A stretch of DNA of 45,993 nt from an uncultured Selenomonadales bacterium (GTDB lineage: Bacteria; Bacillota; Negativicutes; Selenomonadales; Selenomonadaceae). The notes beneath the pieces were generated by a model, which was given only the letters and a program-made list of their open reading frames with translations, did no database searches and was not told the origin of the DNA. Location: the NCBI GenBank assembly GCA_947165295.1, contig CAMUZU010000017.1, positions 1 through 45,993 of the forward strand, read 5' to 3'. How positions within the stretch are numbered: the first letter of the stretch is position 1; every line of letters begins with the position of its first letter. This document shows, in pieces, positions 15,633 to 22,640 of the stretch. A program made the translations under genes and the position numbers.

Positions 15633-17258
15633 ATGGTCGAATTGACCATGCACAACCTGTCCGACACCAGACAACTTTTGACTGCTGAACTGCAAAAGAC
15701 CAAAGCCACCGAAAAAGAAATTGCACGCGCAAAGTTGCTTCTGGAAGAAACATTCATCAGACTGAAAACCGGCATGGGCAACCTGCCGGATTTTTCTGTG
15801 AAAGTTTACTTGAAGGTCAGGTTCGGCGAAGTTAATCTGCGCATGGTTGCTCGCGGCGAAGAATACGACCCGATTGTCACGCTCACCGAACAGAGCACCG
15901 ACGACGAAAACGTTTACCGCTTGGTTATCCTCAAGGCGTTCCGCGACAAGATGAGTTTCGTGCGCAAGAACGGCGAAAACATCGTGACAATCACCGTTCA
16001 CGAAACAAGCTCGGCGCAAAAGCAAATGATTTATACAATCGCCGCGCTTTTCCTCGGAATTGTTGTCGGTTTTGCAATGCAATTCGGTTTGGACGCCGAA
16101 ACAATCAATATGCTCAACACGGAGTTTATCAGTCCCGTGCGCCGTGTCTTTTTGAACGCCTTGCAAATGATGGTTGCGCCCGTGACGTTCCTGGCGATCA
16201 TTTCGGGAATAACCAACATGTCCGACGCCGTCGACATCGGCAAAGTCGGCTCAAAGTTGGTGTTCACGTCGGTTTTAATGGTCGCGCTCGTGACGCTTTG
16301 CAGTTTGGGAGTCAGCTTCCTCGTCTTCAGCGGCGATTTGTCTTACCTGCAGTCGGCAATTCAAACGGGCGGCGAACAAACCGCGTCGCAATACGGCTCG
16401 CTTAAAGACATGATTTTCGACATCGTGCCGGACAATCTGGTTGACCCGCTCAAAGGCAAAAAAATTCTGCAGGTCTTGTTCCTGGCAATTTTCTTCGGCA
16501 TCGTCCTCAACCGCATGGGCGAAAAAGCTCGCGGCGCAACGGAAACTTTGGACTTCCTGTTTAAGTTCACCGTCGGCGTGCTGAAAATAATCGTCAAGGC
16601 AATTCCGCTGATTGTTTTCCTGTCAATGGCGTCACTTCTTGCGAACACGGGTATTGATTCGATTTTGACGTTCAGTCGGCTGTTCGTCGGGTTGGCGGTC
16701 GGGGTAATTTTCGTTTGGCTCGTCAACGGGCTTGCCACGCTGTTGATTGGAAAAATTTCGCCGATTAAGATTGTAAAAAAACTTGTCGCGTATGCGCCGA
16801 TGCCGTTCACCATTTCGAGTTCGGGGCCGCGCCTGCCGTTCGACTTGCAATTCTGCACGGACAAGTTGGGCATTGATCCGAAGATTGTTTCGTTTTTGAT
16901 TCCCGTCGGCATACAGCTCAACAAGGCGGGGCAAGGCGTTTACTTTTCGCTGGTGACCGTCATGTTGATGAGCGTCTACCAAATCGAAGTGACGACAAAC
17001 CTGCTGATAACGCTGTACTTTTCGCTGGTGATAATGTCGATGGCAAAACCGTCAATTCCTTGCGGCGGGATAATTTGCTTGAGCTATCTGTTTTTGACGG
17101 TCGGAGTACCGGCTGAAGCCGTGACTTTGATTCTGTGCATTGACCCGATAGCCACAATGTTTAACGCCATTTGCAACGCAAGCACGAACATTACTTCGAC
17201 GCTTATCGTGGCAAATTCGCTCAACCTCGTCAACAAAGAACAGTATTTTGCAGACTGA
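15633..17258 (+). CDS. HATPase-like (RsbW-type) domain fused to an SDF-family transporter-like domain
   Basis: A 541-residue membrane protein. Residues 1-125 resemble an RsbW-type GHKL domain (ARAKLLLEETFIRLK for the N-box helix, ARGEEYDP, and a last strand RKNGENIVTITV), but the Mg-binding Asn of the N-box and the glycine-rich G boxes are not conserved, so it may bind a partner without kinase activity. Residues 132-541 have the dicarboxylate/amino acid:cation symporter fold with both re-entrant hairpins (SSSGPRLP at 395-402; PSIPCGGIICL). The NMDGT motif reads NKAGQ (430-434). The TM8 DxxxDxxRTxxNxxGD pattern keeps the first Asp (504) and an Asn, but lacks the second Asp, the Arg and the last Asp. 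ATG after AAGGAGG. Confidence 0.75.
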   Translation: MVELTMHNLSDTRQLLTAELQKTKATEKEIARAKLLLEETFIRLKTGMGNLPDFSVKVYLKVRFGEVNLRMVARGEEYDPIVTLTEQSTDDENVYRLVILKAFRDKMSFVRKNGENIVTITVHETSSAQKQMIYTIAALFLGIVVGFAMQFGLDAETINMLNTEFISPVRRVFLNALQMMVAPVTFLAIISGITNMSDAVDIGKVGSKLVFTSVLMVALVTLCSLGVSFLVFSGDLSYLQSAIQTGGEQTASQYGSLKDMIFDIVPDNLVDPLKGKKILQVLFLAIFFGIVLNRMGEKARGATETLDFLFKFTVGVLKIIVKAIPLIVFLSMASLLANTGIDSILTFSRLFVGLAVGVIFVWLVNGLATLLIGKISPIKIVKKLVAYAPMPFTISSSGPRLPFDLQFCTDKLGIDPKIVSFLIPVGIQLNKAGQGVYFSLVTVMLMSVYQIEVTTNLLITLYFSLVIMSMAKPSIPCGGIICLSYLFLTVGVPAEAVTLILCIDPIATMFNAICNASTNITSTLIVANSLNLVNKEQYFAD

Positions 17259-17273
17259 ACGGGCGTCAAAGTC

Positions 17274-19460
17274 ATGAACGAATTTAAAACGCTTATCGAA
17301 GGTCTTCTCGGCCGACGGAAACTCAACATTTATCAACGCGTCCTGCGGCTGGCACTTCTGGGCAGCTTGTTGACGTTCGCGGTAATGAGCGGGCTTTACG
17401 TTTACGCCATCTTCACAATCAACGGCACGTTGCGCGAACAGACAATCGAGTTGAGTGACACGGTCTTTGCGTACATTGAAGACGAGATGAACGAGCAAGT
17501 CAAACTGCGCATGACCGAAACGACGCAGATGCGGTCGTATCTTATTAACCTTGAACTTGAAAACGCCGTAAAAGACGTTCAGTGGCTCAGCGACTTCGTT
17601 TCAATGAACTTGAAACATCCCGAACAGCACATGCCGCACACGTTGCCAAACGCGCTTTATGAAGACGTTTATTCGGGCACGCCGTACATTTTCTTCAGCC
17701 CGGAACTTGTCGCACGCGGCGTCGACGAAAATATTTCCCGCGAAATCGGCGTTGCTTCCGCCTGTGAAGATTTGCTTTTGACAATGAGCAACCAATACGA
17801 CTGCATTGTCGTCGCGTCGAAGAACGGCTACGTTATCCGCATTGACAAATTGCCCGACGAAAATTCACTCGTGCCGCTGTGCAATGAGCCGCTGAAAAGT
17901 TCCTACGACTCGCGCAAACGCAATTGGTACCTGCAGGGCGAAAAAGTTTCCGCGCCGATTTTCACCGACCTGTACAGCTCCTCGACGACCGGCGAACCTT
18001 GCGTTTCGATTTTGATGCCGTACTACGACAACGACGGCATTGCGGGCGTAATCGGTCTGGACGTCAGCCCGAATGACATTTACAAACAAGTCAACGCTTC
18101 GTCGCTTGAAGGGCGCGACACAATTTTTGTCCTCGGCAAGAACGGCGAAGTGCTTTTCTCCACAAGCAAAGACGAAGACTTGACGCCGTATATTCTTGAC
18201 CGCGATCTTCGCAACGACGACGATGTAACTTTGGCGCAGGCGGCTCGACGCATGGTTGACGGCGAACAGGACATTGCGGAAGTCGACATTGACGGCAATA
18301 AATATTTTCTTGCCTTCGCGCCGCTGAAGTCAATCGGTTGGAGTTTCGGCACGCTCATTGACCAAAGCAAAGTTCACTTGGTCGGCGAACAAGTCAAGGA
18401 AGATGTCGGCGAATACGTTAGCGGTTACTCGAACTTTCTGGAGAGCTTCCTGTTCAAAGTTTCGGCGGCGTCGCTGTTTATCGTGGCGATTATCTTCGCC
18501 GTGCTGTTCCGTCGCAGTCTCCGTGATTCGGCGGGCTTCGTCGAACCGATTCACAGCTTGATTGACGGCGTACAGGAAGTTGCGGGCGGCAACCTCGACA
18601 AGAAAATCGAAATTCACACGGGCGACGAAATTGAATTGCTTGCCGACAACTTCAATCACATGACGGGCGAACTTTCCGCGCTGATGAAAAATCTTGCCGC
18701 AAAGACCGCTGCCGCCGAACGCACGAAGACCGAACTTGCCGTTGCGACGAAAATTCAGGAAGGCATGTTGCCGACAAATTTTCCCGTGCGCGACGAATTC
18801 AATCTTTATGCCTCAATGACACCCGCAAAGGCCGTCGGCGGCGACTTCTACGACTTTTACTTTCTTGACAAAGATCACTTCGTCATAACGATTGCCGACG
18901 TTTCGGATAAAGGCGTGCCCGCCGCGCTGTTCATGGTCATGGCGAAAACTTTGCTCAAAGACAACATTTTGACGAGCGGCAAGCCCGAAAACATTTCCGA
19001 CGTCATGCGCGACACGAACAACGAACTTTGCGACAACAACGAAGCCGACATGTTCGTCACGCTGTTTACCGCGATAATCGAACTGTCGACGGGCGAAATG
19101 ACTTTCGTCAACGCGGGACACAATCCGCCGTTCGTTCGCCGCAACAAAAAGTTTTCTTCGTTGGGCGTGGCGCAAAGCCCGATTTTCGGCACGTTGCCCG
19201 GCTTAAAGTTCCCGTCGAAAAAAATTCAACTTCATGACGGCGACGCGATTTTTCTGTACACCGACGGCGTGACCGAGGCAATGGACGACAAGCGCGAACT
19301 TTTCGGCGAAGAACGTTTGCAAGTCGTGCTTGACAAATTGTCCGACGAAGAAGCCGCCGAAAAAATTCTTTCGGATGTCAACGCGGCAGTGAAAAGTTTC
19401 GTCGGCGACGCGCAACAATCCGACGATATAACGATGCTTGCGTTCGTCCTTCGCGGTTGA
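17274..19460 (+). CDS. Membrane sensor phosphatase: dCache, HAMP, SpoIIE-type PP2C
   Basis: A 728-residue sensor phosphatase. TM1 spans about 23-47, then an extracytoplasmic double-Cache-like sensor (about 50-390; SSYDSRKRNWYLQG and GVIGLDVSPNDIY are typical Cache segments). TM2 is about 394-412, a HAMP domain about 413-470, a short coiled coil, and a PP2C/SpoIIE domain 500-728. The catalytic metal aspartates are present: GGDFYDF (D524), ADVSDKG (D542) and QSDDITM near the end, so it should dephosphorylate Ser/Thr on a STAS partner. The only STAS protein visible is the operon's first gene. Start is ATG at 17274, with weak GGGCG. A bidirectional terminator follows. Confidence 0.9.
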   Translation: MNEFKTLIEGLLGRRKLNIYQRVLRLALLGSLLTFAVMSGLYVYAIFTINGTLREQTIELSDTVFAYIEDEMNEQVKLRMTETTQMRSYLINLELENAVKDVQWLSDFVSMNLKHPEQHMPHTLPNALYEDVYSGTPYIFFSPELVARGVDENISREIGVASACEDLLLTMSNQYDCIVVASKNGYVIRIDKLPDENSLVPLCNEPLKSSYDSRKRNWYLQGEKVSAPIFTDLYSSSTTGEPCVSILMPYYDNDGIAGVIGLDVSPNDIYKQVNASSLEGRDTIFVLGKNGEVLFSTSKDEDLTPYILDRDLRNDDDVTLAQAARRMVDGEQDIAEVDIDGNKYFLAFAPLKSIGWSFGTLIDQSKVHLVGEQVKEDVGEYVSGYSNFLESFLFKVSAASLFIVAIIFAVLFRRSLRDSAGFVEPIHSLIDGVQEVAGGNLDKKIEIHTGDEIELLADNFNHMTGELSALMKNLAAKTAAAERTKTELAVATKIQEGMLPTNFPVRDEFNLYASMTPAKAVGGDFYDFYFLDKDHFVITIADVSDKGVPAALFMVMAKTLLKDNILTSGKPENISDVMRDTNNELCDNNEADMFVTLFTAIIELSTGEMTFVNAGHNPPFVRRNKKFSSLGVAQSPIFGTLPGLKFPSKKIQLHDGDAIFLYTDGVTEAMDDKRELFGEERLQVVLDKLSDEEAAEKILSDVNAAVKSFVGDAQQSDDITMLAFVLRG

Positions 19461-19467
19461 TGTCAAC

Positions 19468-19507
19468 AAAAAATCCCGGCAGTCTTCGTGACCGTCGGGA
19501 TTTTTTT
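19468..19507. terminator. Bidirectional terminator
   Basis: A6 run, TCCCGGCAGTC-TTCGT-GACCGTCGGGA hairpin, T7 run. It ends the PP2C operon and the convergent minus-strand gene; its core is identical to the terminator at 11842-11882. Confidence 0.88.
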
Positions 19508-19519
19508 CGTGCGGAAAAT

Positions 19520-20146
19520 TTACTTGAGCGCGGCAGTGAACGTCGAGTTGCCCTTGTCGGCGTGCACGGAATAAGTGACTCCGCCGCGTTCGGTCGTCCA
19601 ATCGTAGCTGCCTTCGGTCGAAACTTCCTTGAGCATACGCAAATCGCGCAGGACTTCGCCGCGGTTTTCGGCGTCAAGTTCGGGATTCAACGTCGCGATT
19701 AACAATCCCAAAACGTTGATCGTCTGAAACGATTCGTCTTGATTTTCGGGCGCGGCAAAAATTTTCAGCTCGTCAATCAAGCCGTCGTTGCCGACATTGC
19801 CGACAAGTTTCAATTTGGGCGCGAATTCGTGACTGAAATTTTCGTTGTCGACGGTCAACGGCTCTTCAATCGTCAAGTTCAGATTCGGCGCGAGTTTGCG
19901 TGCGGCGGCATTGAATTTGTCGCGGAAGACTTCGGGCGTCGTGCGCAGTTCAAAACTTTTGTTCCCGCCGAAAAGCGCGATGTTGCCCGCAGACATGTTC
20001 GCGTACACGAAGAAAGCCAAACACGCGGCGGCAAGCACGAAGTTTGTCCGCTTGTCGAACGGCGAATATTTGTACATGACAAACCAGCCCAGCGGCGGCA
20101 GGAAAATGCACAGCGTTATCATTGCGGCGGTCTTTATGTAACTCAA
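19520..20146 (-). CDS. Membrane protein of unknown function
   Basis: Unrecognised 208-residue protein. Two transmembrane helices are predicted at about residues 5-25 (IKTAAMITLCIFLPPLGWF) and 34-54, separated by a short basic turn (KYSPFDKR), then a soluble domain of 150 residues with alternating strands. The paired N-terminal hydrophobic helices resemble small membrane-anchored bacterial hypotheticals. TTG start with GGAGGTG about five bases upstream. That ribosome site directly follows the T-run of the ptsG terminator, so expression may depend on readthrough from ptsG or on a promoter inside the ptsG end. Confidence 0.7.
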   Translation of the reverse strand: MSYIKTAAMITLCIFLPPLGWFVMYKYSPFDKRTNFVLAAACLAFFVYANMSAGNIALFGGNKSFELRTTPEVFRDKFNAAARKLAPNLNLTIEEPLTVDNENFSHEFAPKLKLVGNVGNDGLIDELKIFAAPENQDESFQTINVLGLLIATLNPELDAENRGEVLRDLRMLKEVSTEGSYDWTTERGGVTYSVHADKGNSTFTAALK

Positions 20147-20158
20147 GCTGACACCTCC

Positions 20159-20189
20159 AAAAAAATTGCCCGCCGAAGTTATCGACGGG
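20159..20189 (-). terminator. Terminator of ptsG, abutting the next ribosome binding site
   Basis: Minus strand: CCCGTCG-ATAACTT-CGGCGGG (one G-T pair), then CAATTTTTTT running straight into TGGAGGTG, the ribosome binding site of the next gene. Confidence 0.75.
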
Positions 20190-20239
20190 TTGAAGTTAAG
20201 GAAGAATGTTATTCACTCGGATTGTGGAACGTTGACGAC

Positions 20240-22438
20240 TCAGCCGAGAACTTCGAGCAAGTCGTCGGTGCCGGCTTTGACGTCACCGGTCTTGAGCGGG
20301 CGAACAGTGCCGTACGAGCCGGAGTTGGTGACGATAAGCGGCGTGGTGACGGGATAGCCCGCCTTGTGAATCGCGTCGATGTCGAAGGTGACAAGCACGT
20401 CGCCGCGTTTGACTTCCTGACCTTCGCTGACATGGGTTTCAAAGTGTTGACCGTCGAGTTTAACCGTGTCAATGCCGATGTGCATGAGAAGTTCCGCACC
20501 GTCGGGCGTGACCATGCCGACAGCGTGTTTCGTCGGGAACACGAGGCTGATTGTACCGTCGGCCGGCGCAACGAGTTTGCCTTCCGTCGGTTCAACAGCA
20601 ACGCCGTCGCCCATTGCGCGGGAAGCAAAGCCGTCGTCGGGAACTTCGTTCATGAGCATCATGCGACCCGTCAAGTGTGCGCCGAAGACAGCGTCTTTCA
20701 TCTTCGGTTTTTCGGGTTCAGCGGAAGCAGCTCCGCCGCCGCCCGACGCGCCTTCGAGAATCGAACGGTCAATCTTGCCTGCGCGAATGTCTTCAACGAA
20801 TTCTTCAAAGTTCGCCTTGACAATCGTGACGCTGGGACCGTAAATGACTTGAATTGCGTTGCCTTTGATAACGACGCCGCCCGCGCCCGTGGACTTGAGG
20901 ATACCTTCGTTGACTTTCGTGCTGTCAACCAAAGTCAAGCGCAAACGAGTTGCACAGCAGTCAATTTCGGTGACGTTGTCGACGCCGCCGACACCGCTCA
21001 AAATCGTCGCGGATTTCTGCTGGTCGGGAGTGAGACTTGCAAGAGCCGCCGAGCCTGCGCCGCCGCCTGCAACACCGACGCCCGTAGCTTTCTGATAATC
21101 GGCTTTGGACATCATCTTGATTTCTTCGTCGTCAGCTTCACGACCCGGAGTTTTCAAATCCCACTTGAGAATGAAGAACTTAAACGTGATGAAGTAAATC
21201 ACCGCGACAACGGCGAACAGCGGCAACATCAACATCCAGTGCGATTTGTCGTTGCCGGGCAACACGCCGTACAGAATGAAGTCAATCAAGCCGTCGGAGA
21301 ACGTGGTACCCATTGCAATGCCCATAATGTGGCACGCCGCGAAACAGCAACCCGCGTAGAAAACGTGAATCGCGAACAATTCTTTCGCGAGGAACAGGAA
21401 CGTGAATTCGATAGGTTCGGTGATACCCGTCAGGAACGAAGTCAAGCCGACCGAGAACAGCAGCGAGCCGGCCGCTTTTTTCTTTTCGGGACGTGCGCAG
21501 GTATACATTGCGAGCGCCGCCGCAGGAAGACCCGCCATCATGAACGGGAATTTGCCCATCAAGAAACGGCACGCGTCAACCGAGAAATGCTCCGTGTTCG
21601 GCGAAGCAAGTTCCGCGAAGAAAATATTCTGTGCGCCCATGACGGTTTGTCCGTCGATAACCGCCGTGCCGCCGAGACCCGTCTGCCAGAACGGCAGATA
21701 GAAGATGTGGTGCAAGCCGAACGGAATAAGCGCACGTTCACAGCAACCGAAGAAGAATGTTCCGAAGTAGCCCGCCGCTTGAACGACGCCGCCGAGCGCG
21801 AAGATACCGTTTTGAATGAACGGCCAAACGAAGTACATGATAACGCCCGTCACGATGCCGAAAATCATACAAACAATCGGGACAAAGCGCGTGCCGCCGA
21901 AGAACGAGAACGCCGCCGGCAATTGCATTTTGTAGTAACGGTTACAAAGTTCAGCCGCGACCAAACCCGTAACGATACCCGCGAAAACGCCCATTTGCAA
22001 CGTGGTGATACCAAGCACGGACGTTATCGCACCTTCCTTGACGCTCTCATCAATCGAGCCGTCGGCGTGAATCGAGCCGTCAAGTCCCAAGAAGACGTGA
22101 ATCGTCGTCAACATGACAAGATAAAAAATTGCTGCGCCAAGGACGGCGATACCTTTTTCTTTTTTCGCCATGCCCAAAGCAACCGCCAACGCGAAAATCA
22201 ACGGCAAGTTGCCGAAGATCGCGCCGCCGACGTTTGACAAAATCAGCATGAAGCTGAACAGTCCGCCGCCGGGATGAAGTACACTTTCCAGGCCGTAAGC
22301 CGCGATTGTCGTCGGGTTCGAGAACGACGCGCCGATACCCAACAGGACGCCCGCGAACGGCAATACGGCAATCGGCAGGAACAGTGACTTACCGATCTGT
22401 TGCGCTACGGCAAATGCCGAGCCGCCTCCGTCACTCAT
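20240..22438 (-). CDS. ptsG: PTS glucose-type permease, EIICBA
   Basis: Three-domain phosphotransferase permease that imports and phosphorylates glucose or a related hexose. EIIC occupies about residues 1-400 (PIAVLPFAGVLLGIG at the start; GITEPIEFTFLF is the signature near 350). EIIB is about 445-535 with the phospho-cysteine motif DCCATRLRLTL, and EIIA about 570-725 with LLMHIGIDTV containing the phospho-His. Linkers are Gly/Ala- and Pro-rich. The full 732-residue order C-B-A is that of Gram-positive PtsG. ATG has AAGGAGG seven bases upstream. It is expressed from the promoter at 22592-22620 through a structured leader; glucose and GlcNAc permeases share this layout, so the exact sugar is not certain. 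Confidence 0.9.
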   Translation of the reverse strand: MSDGGGSAFAVAQQIGKSLFLPIAVLPFAGVLLGIGASFSNPTTIAAYGLESVLHPGGGLFSFMLILSNVGGAIFGNLPLIFALAVALGMAKKEKGIAVLGAAIFYLVMLTTIHVFLGLDGSIHADGSIDESVKEGAITSVLGITTLQMGVFAGIVTGLVAAELCNRYYKMQLPAAFSFFGGTRFVPIVCMIFGIVTGVIMYFVWPFIQNGIFALGGVVQAAGYFGTFFFGCCERALIPFGLHHIFYLPFWQTGLGGTAVIDGQTVMGAQNIFFAELASPNTEHFSVDACRFLMGKFPFMMAGLPAAALAMYTCARPEKKKAAGSLLFSVGLTSFLTGITEPIEFTFLFLAKELFAIHVFYAGCCFAACHIMGIAMGTTFSDGLIDFILYGVLPGNDKSHWMLMLPLFAVVAVIYFITFKFFILKWDLKTPGREADDEEIKMMSKADYQKATGVGVAGGGAGSAALASLTPDQQKSATILSGVGGVDNVTEIDCCATRLRLTLVDSTKVNEGILKSTGAGGVVIKGNAIQVIYGPSVTIVKANFEEFVEDIRAGKIDRSILEGASGGGGAASAEPEKPKMKDAVFGAHLTGRMMLMNEVPDDGFASRAMGDGVAVEPTEGKLVAPADGTISLVFPTKHAVGMVTPDGAELLMHIGIDTVKLDGQHFETHVSEGQEVKRGDVLVTFDIDAIHKAGYPVTTPLIVTNSGSYGTVRPLKTGDVKAGTDDLLEVLG

Positions 22439-22585
22439 GATAAAACCTCCTTACCAGAACAAAAAACTTTCCGAGCGAACTAAACTCCTTCCGTGTATAT
22501 TTGTTTTTGGAGTCGGGATTAAACCTGCTCCGCTTGCAAAAGGAGGACGCCCAGTCAACGAGCCTCCTCCTCTTGTAAAACAATT
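22439..22585 (-). promoter_or_regulatory. Structured 5' leader of ptsG with alternative anti-Shine-Dalgarno pairing
   Basis: About 147 bases from predicted transcription start to ATG. On the minus strand, GAGGAGGAGG (22563-22572) can pair with TCCTCCTTTT (22538-22547) in a stable hairpin. The same CCTCCTT is also complementary to the ptsG ribosome site AAGGAGG (22446-22452), so the two pairings exclude each other. No T-run terminator is present. I cannot match it to a named riboswitch, and no PTS antiterminator-type terminator is visible. The regulatory role is inferred. Confidence 0.5.
22451..22558 (-). CDS. Possible 35-residue leader peptide upstream of ptsG
   Basis: Short frame beginning at a TTG (22556-22558) seven bases after GAGGAGG and ending at TAA (22451-22453), whose last bases overlap the ptsG ribosome site (TAAGGAGG). 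The peptide opens MTGRPPFASGAGLIPTPKTN and ends SESFLFW. This geometry fits a translated upstream ORF coupled to ptsG: ribosomes on it would open the leader hairpin and end next to the ptsG start. No family is recognised, and an untranslated leader is also possible. Confidence 0.4.
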   Translation of the reverse strand: MTGRPPFASGAGLIPTPKTNIHGRSLVRSESFLFW

Positions 22586-22591
22586 TTCAAA

Positions 22592-22620
22592 ATTATACAC
22601 GACGCGGCAAGCTTTGTCTA
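22592..22620 (-). promoter_or_regulatory. Sigma70-type promoter of ptsG
   Basis: Minus strand TAGACA (22615-22620), 17-base spacer, consensus TATAAT (22592-22597). The predicted start is near 22585. Confidence 0.8.
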
Positions 22621-22640
22621 CGATTGTGCAAGCAAAATTT

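Noticed and set aside
14274-16166. 630-codon open frame on the minus strand opposite the STAS and SDF fusions
   Set aside because: Same kind of shadow; the plus strand carries well-conserved domains with good ribosome sites.
19739-22237. 832-codon open frame on the plus strand opposite ptsG
   Set aside because: Antisense shadow of the clear EIICBA gene; composition is low-complexity His/Arg/Asp/Gln-rich with no recognisable domain, and it arises from the strong codon bias of this genome.
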